Shown here: positions 33,594 to 44,110 of the stretch, piece after piece
Layout: each line of letters starts with the position of its first letter
Numbering within the stretch: the stretch's first letter is position 1
Assembly: GCF_000002425.4 (NCBI RefSeq)
Contig: NC_037254.1
Location: 25,925,679-25,989,678, forward strand
DNA from: Physcomitrium patens
Taxonomy: Eukaryota; Streptophyta; Bryopsida; Funariales; Funariaceae
Reading direction: 5' to 3'
Length of the DNA stretch: 64,000 nucleotides
Notes under the pieces: model-generated
Databases searched by the model: none
Seen by the model: the letters and a program-made list of their open reading frames with translations, nothing else
What the model was told of the DNA's origin: nothing
Translations under genes and position numbers: made by a program

Positions 33594-34153
33594 TGTCAAG
33601 GACAAGAATTCGATGAAAAAGCAATTCAGATAAGTGAGCCTTCATTAAAAAAAAAAATAATAAAATATAAATAAATAAGTATGTATATTGAAAGAAAAAC
33701 TAGAATGGCTATTGCCAAAAGACAAGAAAATTAGAGACCCTTAAAACTAGACTGGAAGTAAGAAAAGAGTTGATAAGAGTGAAGAAGGCTTCACTCTTGT
33801 CTCTATATATACTATCTAACTAGGGGCTACGTGGTGACATTCTATAGGACCTCCAATATGTGTTGACTTTGTAGGACATATGCCTTGACTTACGAGGCAA
33901 GTTTTTCTACGTGTGGGCCACATAGTTAGCTTGGTCTTCAATCTAACAACATGTGTGGCACATGGCCAACTTGTTGACTACGTTTCTTATCCAAAAAGTC
34001 AATTAAAGACACCTATGAAGTCAAAGCAGCATCTATGAAGCTTCTATGAAGCTTCCATATTAAATACTATAAAATTAACTTATTTTTACCTACTTTTACT
34101 TACTTCCACCTATTTGTATATGTAATTATTAGCTTACATGAGTATGTCCGTGA
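33594..34153 (-). repeat. 5' LTR, gypsy family 1 copy B
   Basis: On the plus strand it reads from TGTCAAGGACAAG to GTATGTCCGTGA. It keeps the TATATATA box, the start-site hairpin and the paired GAAGCTTC palindromes. It adjoins a copia RNase H fragment at 34,154. Confidence 0.88.
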
Positions 34154-35210
34154 GAGTGCCTATCTTTTGATAATGGTTTTGTAAGCATATCAATAAGCAT
34201 GTCTTTTGTAGAACAACATTTCATATTGATTATACCATCTTTAATATTTTTTTGTATAAAATTAAGTTAAAGAACAATGTATTTGGTTCTTGAATGGTGC
34301 TTTGGATTTTTGATAAATATAAGACATCTTTGATTATTACTTATAATTGGAATTCCTTCCAATTTTATTGATCCAATATCTTCTAAGAGTTACCTTATCC
34401 AAGAAGCTTCTATTGCACAATGACTTACTGCCATGTACTCAACTTCTATGAGTGATCTTGCAATGGTAGGTTGTCTCTTGCAATTCCATGAAATATCTCC
34501 CATTTTAATAAAAAAACACATATTTTATCATTGATCTTTTATTATTTGCATCACAATAATCTTGCAAATCAATGTTCTTACCGCCAAGGCATAATTTTAA
34601 GTCCTTTGTATCTTTTAAATACCTCAATATCCTCTTTATTGTTGCTCAATATAAAGGTCTAGCTTTAGATATGTATTGAGTGAGAATACTCACCGCATAT
34701 GCAAGATCTACTTTTGTAGCCACCATTGCATACATAAGTGAGCTTATTACTAAACTTGGCCTTGTAATGGAACTCCTTGCATTTCTCCTTCAAACTTATT
34801 TAAATTCTTCATTTGTAAGCTTCATGAACTTCAAATTGGCTTCCTAATATGTGCCAATGGGCTTGTACTCCTTCATGTTGAATTATTTCAACTCTTTTTT
34901 AATGTACTTGCTTTGGCTCATTGTAATGGTCTTGTTACCATGATTCTTACAAACTCCACTCTTAAACAATAGTGGAGTTCTTCCAAATAACTCATCTCAT
35001 ACTTCTTTCTAATATGGTCTTTATACAATTCATCTTTTCCATGTTATTAGCTAAGATGATCAAATCATCAACATAGATAATTACAACCTATAATAATTCT
35101 TTAAATTACATGACATTTTATAAATGATCTACTTCACTATGAATCACAATTTTTTTTTCATTGGTATATCTTGGTACAAAAAATACACTTAAAGTGCTTT
35201 AAGTCATTAG
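34154..35210 (-). mobile_element. Copia-C fragment: RT active site to RNase H
   Basis: Minus-strand translation in shifting frames shows YVDDLIILANNMEKMN (RT active site, about 35,070-35,030), LMYAMVATKVDLAYAVS, ARPLY, KRILRYLKDTKDLKL, and then RNase H text similar to copia-B near 23.7-24.0 kb. The gypsy copy-B LTR ends at its low-coordinate border, so copia-C was probably the target of that insertion. Gag, protease and integrase are absent. Confidence 0.82.
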
Positions 35211-37465
35211 TTTAGTGAGATAGTATACTAGATTTGAGATAAATAAAAAATAAAAATAAAATAAAATAAAATATTAGTAATAAGAATAGATCTCTTATAG
35301 AGTTGCTTTTATAAAAGGATCTTTAATTACATATCTTTTCTCTAATTTAGCTAATAGAGATTTATGACATTTTTATAATAGATTTTGTCACTAACAAATT
35401 AATTAGATTAGGTTCTAAAAATAAACTAAATCTAGTCAATTACATAAGAGATAGAAAAAATAAATAAAGATAGAGAAGAAAATAGAAAGAAAGAAGAAAA
35501 GAAAAAAAAAAAAAAAAAAAGATCAAAAGAATAGAAAAAACATAGAGAATAGAAGAGAAGAAGAATAGAAGAAAAGAACAAGTCTCATTTAGGTTGTAGC
35601 ACCTGGAAGGTAGTTAGGAAGATAAGACTAAGGCCTCTTGGCCTCTCTTAGACACCCTTACATGCTACATGTGAGCCTTGGTGATGGTCAAACCTTTTAT
35701 CTATAAATAAGTTATCCTTGAGGTAAAATATTTTCACTTTACTTTTCAGTTAATTACTTCTTATATTTAAAACTTCATAATTTATTTATAATAATGGAAG
35801 TTTATATATTTTATACGTCATTGAAAAAATAATAAGATTATCTATGGTAAAATATAAATTTTATTTTATTTTTTATTTTTTATTGGATGAAATCATAGTG
35901 AACAAACTATGACCGAGTTTTGGATTGTGTACTTGCTTCATGTCATTTATTTCAATTGTTTTGTAGTTGTTCATCTTTTGTTCGTCTGATTTACTTACTT
36001 CACTTCATTCCACCAATTACAAGCAACTCTTAATTGAAGCTATCTTATAATTGAGATTAAGGAGTGAATATTATACTTTTTCAACCCCTTCATGTGTCCA
36101 ATGTTTCTACAATATTTGTATATAATAGTTTTTAGATTTGGATGGTGAAGATGATAAGGAGTTTGAAGAAAGCAATAGTTCTTAAGAAGGTAGTTCTAGT
36201 TGCTTATTCATATATTAATAGTTCGTTCTAATTTTTGAATGCATATAGTTTATGATGCTTAGCAACCTATTTTCTATAGACTTTCAATACAAGGTGATAC
36301 AATATAATTTATTTTTAGTTTTATTTGCTTCAATTCTCTTTTACAAATTTTTATTTTTATTTGGCCACACATCCTATAATAATAAGATGTTTTCTAATTT
36401 ATTTCGTTTTAGTTCCATTCAAAACACTCCATAAAAATAAGATTCCTACCCATTTTTGTCGTTTAGTTATATTTTTTTAATTTTTTTTATTAAACTTTTT
36501 CATTCAAATTAGTTCTTAAGAACATGTACTTCACATGTTGATTTCCTTAATGAATGCGTAGTAGAAAAATTTCTAGATTCATTATATGTTTTTGATCCTA
36601 CATGTAGACTTGTCTCATGGAACCTTATTTATTATTATTGTAATTTCTCCATACCAATATAGTTTTGTATATAGTTGTCTACAATGATAGAATCATTTTT
36701 CTACAATAATAGGAATTACTTTTGACATTCACACATATAAATAATCCAATGCTCTACAAATTTCTATAGCCATAGGCTTCTAAACGTCCAAAATTATAAC
36801 AATGAATAATTGCTTATCATACATATTTTATTGCTCACCATTCATCGTTACATCTTAACTGTCCTTCATATGCATATTAAGTATATATGATTGGCACTTG
36901 TAACATTTGTTAAGTTTGAAAGATGAGGCTAAAAAACAAAAGATATTGGCAAGGATCGTGATAACATCTCTTAATAAGCAATTATGCTAAACCACAAAAA
37001 ATTTAACTTGGAGGTCTTTACTTTGTATCAAAAAAAAAAACTAGATTAACAACTCTCAAGAGAAGTTCGTGTACCACCACTAGATTAATAACTTTTTAAT
37101 TTCAAGTTTTATTATTTACAACATTCATAACTCTTCTCATACAATCTTTAATGATTATAATGAATTTTAGTCTTTATCTTATATTTTAACAAAGTTGTGA
37201 TGTTTCTTAGCATAAGCCATAACTTCTCCAAAAGAAACTTGAAATATAAAATGTGAACCAACAACCTTCTACAAACAAGTCAACTACCTAAATCAACTTT
37301 GCTATGTTTGATGTACAATGCAATAAGTAAAAAACTCAAGAAACACTCAATCAACTCCAAAAATGGAACCTATTCCTATTTCTAATTTTCTTGAATTTAG
37401 ATGGTGAGATGAATCAAAATTAAAGAAATTTAAAAGGAGAAGATAGAGATTTTTATTTGGAATAT

Positions 37466-37500
<35 letters not shown>

Positions 37501-37850
37501 ATGATTTGCTAAAAACTCATGGATAGCCATGGTTTGTCATTCAAAGAGTTCTCAATCAAAATTGATTATTTTTATAAACCTTCAAAATCGTAGTAGATAA
37601 ATGGATAACTTAGCAATTTGAGAAAAGATTGTATTTTGAAACATAAACTAAAAATGAAGCACTAAATTGGAATTTTAGGATCCCAAATGACCAAGATGTC
37701 ACAGGTGACATTCAAAGTGTGAATATTTGAAGATAATTTTACAATGTATGTGGAAGCCTATTTGTCTCGAAAAGAAATTTAAGAAATTTATGAAAATTAA
37801 AACATCAAACATCACGACTAATTAGCCATCATCAGCCATGCCCGTTGTCC
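35211..37850. other. A+T-rich spacer
   Basis: No gene can be supported. It has a purine-rich, A-rich tract at about 35,455-35,580 and a long A run at 37,473-37,499. The plus frame at 36,252-36,434 is low-complexity Phe/Leu/Ser and unconvincing. Confidence 0.6.
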
Positions 37851-38421
37851 CTATCTAATTGCATCGCCGGGGCCTTAGCCAACGCTCAGCTGCACCTCTC
37901 CCACTCTTGACTCCCGTCCTCCGCTGCCCGGTCCGATCCCTCGTCACCTGAGAAAGCACTGTCTTGTTCCCTGCGAGGCCAAGTTCCCACGCTGCTCCCG
38001 ACGCTGATCCAACGGTCAGGCCGCTCCGAAGATGATCGACGGTAAAGACGAAGCAAGCTGATGCTGAAACCCACTGTAAAGATAGTTTCATCTGGGTATT
38101 GTCAAGGTTTCGAGTTAGGGTTTGTTTCGTCTCATCTACCTCCACTCCGAGACTCAGCAACTTCTCTCTGATGAGTCTTTCTGATGAGTGGGACTTGCGG
38201 TGCTGGACATTGATGCCGGTGGGCGTTCTGGGCGTTGGTATGGATAACTTTACTGCACATCGATGCCGGTTTAGGGTTTTGGGTTGCTTGTCATAAACAG
38301 TGGCGAGCACTTGTGTTCTGAAAGTAGCTTGGAGAGATCATCTTCTGGGGGTTTAGTGCGTCTTGTTCCTGGGATCGGGTTCTCATCGTCGGTTGCCTAT
38401 TGAATCGGGTCGTGGAGGAGG
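37851..38421 (+). promoter_or_regulatory. GC-rich leader upstream of the coiled-coil/nuclease/kinase gene
   Basis: Composition becomes GC-rich at about 37.85 kb and stays so into the first coding exon. It contains AGGGTTTTGGG and TTAGGGTTTG motifs, similar to plant telo-boxes found in promoters and leaders. A possible splice acceptor, TTCTGAAAG, lies near 38,327. The long minus-strand frame at 37,855-38,310 has no recognisable domain. I read the stretch as promoter plus 5' untranslated region; the exact start of transcription is unknown. Confidence 0.4.
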
Positions 38422-38970
38422 ATGGGCGACGCTCATAGAAATTTTGACGAGCAGATACGACACGTGGAAGAGCATCTACGAAGTGTGGGCGAGGAGATAC
38501 GAAGAGTGGAACAGAAGATTGAACGAGTGGAAGAGGAGATACGAAGAGTGGAACAGAACATTGAACGAGTGGAAGAGGAGATTGAAACGTGCTCTAACCT
38601 TCAAGAGAAAGCGCATCTTCGGGACAAGGAAGCGCATCTTTGGGGCGAGAAAGCCCATCTTCGGGACAAAGAAGCGCAGCTTCGGGACAAGAAAGCGAAT
38701 CTTGGGGACGAGAAAGTGGAACTTCAAGGCCAGATAGGGCAGCTTCAAGGCCAGATAGGGCAGCTTCAAGGCCAGATAGGGCAGCTTCAAGGCCAGATAG
38801 CGCAGCTTCAAGGCCAGAAAGCGCAGCTTCACGGCGAGAAAGCCCAGCTTGGGGAGCAAATCCAGCAGGGACGAGGTTACTCCTATCACTCATCATCATC
38901 ACGCCCATTTCCTCATCATTTTTGTCTATCAATGTTCCCGGGGGCTGCTGGATTCATGGGCGAGGGTTAA
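38422..38970 (+). CDS. Coiled-coil exon (alternative stand-alone ORF, 182 aa)
   Basis: Read through its putative donor (GACGAG|GTTACT at 38,875/38,876), the first exon stays open to TAA at 38,968. This part is listed separately because the junction is unproven. It begins MGDAHRNFDEQIRHVEEHL. It has repeated heptads RRVEQKI/ERVEEEI, then units of the type LRDKEAH, then five copies of LQGQIGQ. Hydrophobic residues fall at every third and fourth place, so a long parallel coil is expected. After the donor the tail (YSYHSSSSRPFPHH..) is low-complexity and looks like intron read-through. Confidence 0.45.
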   Translation: MGDAHRNFDEQIRHVEEHLRSVGEEIRRVEQKIERVEEEIRRVEQNIERVEEEIETCSNLQEKAHLRDKEAHLWGEKAHLRDKEAQLRDKKANLGDEKVELQGQIGQLQGQIGQLQGQIGQLQGQIAQLQGQKAQLHGEKAQLGEQIQQGRGYSYHSSSSRPFPHHFCLSMFPGAAGFMGEG

Positions 38971-41900
38971 TGTCTTGGTCATGGAATTAGGGTTGCCATA
39001 AAATTTGATAGGATACTTCACTGGCCTCGATTGTTCCATAGCCCGGTTTTCTGTTGCTGAACTAGGTTAATGTTTACTCTTTTGTTGTGGATCATTTGGA
39101 AGCAATCTGTCTCTGGTTCAAGAACGCATTTCAGGATTCAGGGTTTGGTGTTCAAAGTGCGTCGATCCAAATGCACTGTGATACATGCTTCACGAGGGTT
39201 ATACTCTCTCGACAGTTCTCTCATGATGTCTTCATGACCGGCTTTAAGGGATGAGGCAGTGCCCATTGTAGGGTTTAATGTGTGCTTTCACCTGGTCTGG
39301 AGTTTTTATTTTTATTTTATTTTATTTTTTGTTTTTAAATTCTTAAGTAGAATTTTAAAATGAAATTTCAACATGACTGACTTCTGTTTTCAATCTGTGC
39401 GTTATTTTGTGCTTCTTGTTTGTTGCCACTTTAGAGCAATTCTGGTTGTGTGTTTGATAGAGATTTTAGACTTCTCTGAAATCTTTGATAATTAGGGTTC
39501 GTTTAATCCACAGCTTGGAGTGAAGTGTTAGCAGGTCTTATTCTTGGCTGTGTTCCAGGCTGCATTGTGCGCTTAGGATTTTAATGGATCAATTTTCATT
39601 ATTGGCTATGGTTACTGTCAATCAGACAGTAAGGTCGAATGTTTTCTTGTATGAAGCGTCTTTCTAAGAACTTCATTTCTGTTTCTTTATGTCAAGTTTT
39701 GGGAGGAAATGCTGTACAGAGTAATATTTTTGTTTTGCTTTTTCAAGAATATTGTGCACTTAGGGCTTTGATTCGTTTGGTTGGTGATTTGGTTCCAATC
39801 TGCCGTTGTGTTGCTCTGTTCCATTGACGCATCACGGACAATGCTCTGATCCTCTCCTCTCCTCTCCTCTAGTTATTATCTTTCCTCGGAGTTGCATCCT
39901 ATGCTTTGGAATGACGATTGTCACCACGGCTTGTCACGCAGGTAATCTTACTTGGGCAGAGTGGCTGAATCAGCGGTTGCCACCGCTTCTCTTAAGCTTT
40001 AGCGCACGACCCGGGTTACGACTGGCAAAGGATGAATTCATTCCAGCCTCAACCATCAGATGGGATCTTTGGCCAGATGTTGATCAGTACGTTGCAGATG
40101 CAGTCACAAAGTCTTCACGACATGAGCGTATTGACCTTCGAGTCTATACCCAGACGAGAATTGCTTTCTCTAAGGCTGACTGTTGTTTTGTATACCGAGC
40201 GCTTCTGGCTAACATTGGTAGTGTTATTTTAGGCGACAAGTTTGCCATTGCGGCAGAGGAGTGGTCAAGGTCCTCGGCTGTGACGCAACAACGCACAACA
40301 GCGGACATCAACAGAGGAACGCTCAATGATCTAAGTGCAGACCTGAACAACGTAATTGAGCCAGCTAGAGGAAATCCTGAGTCTGGTCTCAAAGTGGACC
40401 TTGTGTTGAAATGTACTGGTCGAGCCTTCTTAGTGGTCGAAATGAAGGGACCATCATTTTTTAGAGGAGCCGTAGACCAGAATTTTCCAGATTTAGTCAA
40501 GGCGTATGAGGACAAAGATCTCCGCTTTCTGGATGGACAAACATCTCACGTTCTTGCGCAATCTATTACCCAACTCTTCAGGCACCTGGTGAGTCACGAA
40601 ATTGGGTATGGAATAATCTCCTCGGCTGATTTATCCTATCTTGTAAGTCGTGTGGGTGATTCCCTACGTATCTCTGAAGGCATAGAGTGGCATGATCCGA
40701 AATTCATTGGTGCACTTGCTTACTTTATGGAAAAGGCAGCCGATGATACTACGCCGTATGTGTGGGGAGGAGGTAATGGTAAGCTTACTGCCTTGTTCGG
40801 GTGTATTTGCTATTGCATCCAATGCCAAAACTTGTTTGAAATGAAAACACCACCTACTACCATTTTTGGTGATGAACAGCTTTTTGATTTGACAAGGTGC
40901 TGATGGATTTGTCGTTTGTGTGTAGGGGGTAAACATTCCCAAGACTGCGATATTGTTGTTAGTCAAGAAACTCAAGATGCCTCGAGTGATGATGAGGAAT
41001 ATGGTGCACCAAAAAAATTGAAGATGACACCAACTGCCGGGAGTGTAACTCGGTAAGTGTCACTATTTGTTTTCTAATTATGTGCCAAGGTTGAAGGGAG
41101 GTGTACCTTAGTTTCGATTACCCTTAATATCCATCTTTTTTTCATGCAGTGTGATGATACATGGTGCATGTATACCCTTGCAGGAGCATGAGAGGGAAAA
41201 TTTGTTGGAAGGAAACTCCTGCAGCACATTTACATTTGGAAGCGTATCCTTTTGCGACAGGATGGAGTGGAAATATCGTACGCGGCATATATGAGGGTCA
41301 TGTTGTTGCTGTCAAACTTGCAATGGTTTGTTCAGACCGTGCAGAGGTGAGCTTTCTCATTGCTTTTGTTGGGATGTATCTTTGTGAACAATTCAAGATG
41401 TTTGCTTATGAACTCACGTGATATTCTTGTATGCACAGGCTTTAATAAATGAGGCAAGTGCCTTTTTAAAGCTTCAGGAGTACTGGGGAAAATATGTTCC
41501 AGCGCTTATATCGCATGGGACAACTGCAAATGGCAATGTTGTGTACGTTGCAACGGAGCTAATCAAGGGTTTTGAACTTGGGATGGGTAAGTTTCGGATC
41601 AAGCTTGCTTCTACCGTAGATGTCATTGCTTTGTTTCAAGCCCCAAGCAGTGTAGCAAGGTTCTAAATGTATTGGATGCGTGGTTTGCAGAACGTCTGAC
41701 CCCAGAAGTGGTGACAGCATCCTTTGAAGCCCTTACTGCTATTCATGCTTCTGGCATGCTTCATGGGGACATTCGGCTAGAGAATATCTTGGTTCCAAAG
41801 GGAGGGCGGCGAGGCGTTCGTTTCATCGATTTTGGGTTTGCTCGTTCCGTAACCAGTGCTGACGATTGCTGCGAAGAGCTTGCACAGTTGCAATATATAG

Positions 41901-41977
41901 TTAGCAAGTTGCCTTTTCGTGGATCAGTTAGCTTCAACTGCTGGCGTAATAGACAGGGGTCGTCACTTGGAGGCTGA
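38422..41977 (+). CDS. Coiled coil + PD-(D/E)XK nuclease-like + protein kinase gene
   Basis: Proposed exons: 38,422-38,875; 39,942-40,772; 40,926-41,052; 41,184-41,346; 41,439-41,586; 41,691-41,977. All introns are GT-AG, all phases agree, and the total is 2,010 nt (669 aa). Residues 1-150 are a heptad coiled coil. The nuclease-like domain has KVDLVL (Asp304) and VVEMK (Glu318-x-Lys320), then a Gln-rich helix and GYGIISSADLSYLV. An acidic linker with PKKLK follows. The kinase domain has VAVK (Lys515), HGDIRLEN (Asp601) and IDFG (Asp621), and ends soon after, as in short effector-type kinases. The HRD+2 Lys is Arg. The join of exon 1 to exon 2 is the weakest point; alternatively translation starts at ATG 39,911, giving 528 aa without the coil. 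No close family name is assigned. Confidence 0.7.
38500..38850 (+). repeat. 21-bp tandem repeats encoding heptads
   Basis: Two neighbouring arrays keep a 21-bp or 42-bp period in frame with the coil: GAAGAGTGGAACAGAAGATT-type units at about 38,500-38,585, and CTTCAAGGCCAGATAGGGCAG-type units at about 38,729-38,820. Between them are CTTCGGGACAAG-type units. The DNA copies are nearly identical in the last array, which implies recent expansion. Confidence 0.85.
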
Positions 41978-42435
41978 AGCCTACCAAAACCTCCCTTGAT
42001 TACTCCATCTCTAGAAAATTGACGGTATTTGTGTACATTAGAATTGCTCTGAGCATCAAATTGGTGCCTGGATGGCTCAAGATGTTTGCCATAGAACGCG
42101 GGTGTGCTTTGAAAGCCAATTTTGTATCAAATTAAAGGACTAGTTGGATAGAAAAGTGCATTACCAGGAATAATGTTGGGTACCAGCAAGTTGGGCGCGA
42201 ACTTAGGAATCATTCATTTTGGTACGCATGTAGGCATTTTAATAAGTGCTTTCCGGCACTTTCCGCGTTGGAAAATTTGCGAATGTGGCAGCTGACAGGA
42301 AATTTCCTCCGCATTGAGGCATTTAAAATTGTTTGTGGGGACAGCCGATGTTGCTAAGATAGCTCGAAGCTCTACAGTGCTTAACCCAACTTTTAGGCTT
42401 GAGGTGTGTTTCTGAGCTGAGGAGTCTTCAGCCTG
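41978..42435 (+). other. Probable 3' untranslated/downstream region
   Basis: No sustained frame is present. The base composition remains close to that of the gene above, and no repeat is evident. It probably holds the transcript end, but I see no strong polyadenylation signal. Confidence 0.35.
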
Positions 42436-43835
42436 AAATGTCTGAAAGGGTATCAGGGTATGATCTCTGTCGTATTAGCCAACAATTCGCATGATCTCTC
42501 TCTTGTTAGCCAACAATTCGCATGATCTCTCTCGTGAAGTATCCTGCGAATTGCCTACTGGCACTCTTCTCCCCTTCTCCCCTTCTCCATGTATAGTAAC
42601 ACTCAACCAGATCAGTATAGACCTACTTGAAGCTCTCTCTCTCTCATGTCCTTCTCAACATGCTATCAGCATGATTGCACTATTTTTCTCTTAGCATTTT
42701 TCTTGTTGTTGGCGCCCTGCGTGTGTGTTACTGCATCAACTCCAAGTGTCTTCTTGGCTTAGCTTCTGGTTCTTTTTCTCTTTTCTTTGGTTTTTCCTTT
42801 TCTCATTTTTGGTTTTAGACTTGCATGTTGTGCCTTGTCATTGTTATTTGGTGCTAAAATTTGCTTCTTTAACTAAACTCAACCATGAGGTAATAGCCTT
42901 CATTTGTCCTTGTTTGATTTGTTTTACAATGCATTTTTCTTCTTGGTTGTTGATTTCCTTATAATACTTCTATCTTTCATGTCTTAATTTTGACTCATAA
43001 TTCTCAACCGAAAAGAAAAGAAAAGAAACTTTCTTTCTAATTGTTTTTCTAGTATTAATCCTTATTTTTGAAGTGATTTCTTGTTGTTTTTAAATTTATA
43101 GTTGTCTCAAGTTTTTAACCATTTTGGTTCTTCTTTCTCTTGGTGGTTTTGTTTGTTTCCTCTTAATTTTGATTCTAGTTATCTTTTTTCACTCTATATT
43201 CATCAAAATGAATGCTTTTACATCATCTATTGGTTCTATTGTGGTTACTTCTACAAAGAATTCTATGATTATTACATCTAGTGAACCTCCACAACTTCCA
43301 TGCTCTTCTTTTCCTAGCATTAGCTGTTGATGGGAGTAATTATCTTTTATGGGTAAGAATAGCTAAAGCTAATCTTTTTGTGGAGCAACTTTTTGATGCT
43401 GTTCATTTGAAGAACTTTCTATGGTAAGTGCTTTAGTTCCTATTCCTGTTCGTTGAAAAGCATTGCTTCTTCTTTGTTGATACCTTGCCTTTGCTTTTCA
43501 ATAGTAGTATTTGGAACTGAAAGATCTTGTTGAACTTTGGAAAAAGATCAAATCTAAGTTTGACAATCAAAAGAATGTTTTTCTTCCATAGGCTCGTTAC
43601 AATTGGACATACTTGTGAGTATTGGATTTTCAACTTTAAGTGCTTTTAATAATAAGATGTACTGCATTGTCTTACAATTGCAATTGTGTGGACAAACCAT
43701 TTCAGAGGAGGAAATGATTGAAAAGATTCTTTTTACTTTTCTTCCAACAAATGTTGTGTTTGTTTAGCCATATGAGAATATGAAATTTTAGAGCCACTTC
43801 GATGTCATTAATTCAAAATATTGGCTAGAAATCTA
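42436..43835 (+). mobile_element. Copia-D fragment: possible LTR, leader and gag
   Basis: The gag part starts near ATG 43,208 and is spread over shifted frames. Landmarks are DGSNYLLWVRIAKANLF, VELWKKIKSKFDNQ and LCGQTISEEEMIEKIL, which fit the copia-type gag family. Upstream, CAACATGCTATCAGCATG at about 42,656 resembles the tRNA-Met primer site of plant copia elements. A TGT..ACA segment before it (about 42,439-42,660) could be a short LTR, containing a doubled TTAGCCAACAATTCGCATGATCTCTCTC unit at 42,476-42,534. The gag is cut at about 43,835 by the next element. Confidence 0.6.
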
Positions 43836-43839
43836 AACA

Positions 43840-44110
43840 AGAAGCTCAAGAAAAATCGGCAAGAACTAGATTAGTCAGATGTGTACAAGAACAATACTAG
43901 AGGAATGAGCTAGAGCTTCAAGAAGTGTATTGTTGAGATTGAGGATCTCCTTAGTCTTGGCTCCTATATATACTACAATCTAGGGAACTTCTCAAGTAGC
44001 CTCCACAAACTAGGAAGCTTCTCAAACAGCTTCCACGAGCTTGAAAACTTCTCAAGTGGTTTCTACAAACTAAAAAGCTTCTCTAGAACCTTCTAGAATC
44101 TTCTACAACT
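43840..44110 (-). repeat. LTR, gypsy family 2 (3' LTR of minus-strand copy)
   Basis: It is an inverted match to 18,420-18,700. On the minus strand it shows repeated ACTTGAGAAG units, TAGTATATATAGGAG and CAATCTCAACAATACAC. It holds a heat-shock-element-like run at 44,086-44,103 (GAA, TTC, GAA, TTC spaced every five bases). Confidence 0.7.

Larger units (their letters stand above)
29495..34153 (-). mobile_element. Gypsy family 1 copy B, 3'-truncated, inactive
   Basis: This is a minus-strand relative of the element at 8,834. From right to left: LTR 33,594-34,153; leader; gag start 33,121-33,384; gag end with zinc knuckle CLYCGEPKHTAQHC (to 32,452); protease; RT; RNase H; and integrase up to about 29,543. 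The integrase C-terminus, chromodomain and 3' LTR are absent. Frames are interrupted by stops and shifts. In gag it keeps CAA where the young copy has TAA, so it shows the ancestral reading. Confidence 0.92.

Noticed and set aside
37855..38310. Minus-strand 151-codon ORF before the coiled-coil gene
   Set aside because: No domain, no support from composition, and it covers the presumed leader of the plus-strand gene.
38476..38932. Minus-strand ORFs with LALKLPYLALKL or ALSGLEA repeats
   Set aside because: They are antisense shadows of the 21-bp repeat array in the coiled-coil exon; a 21-bp period keeps all frames open.
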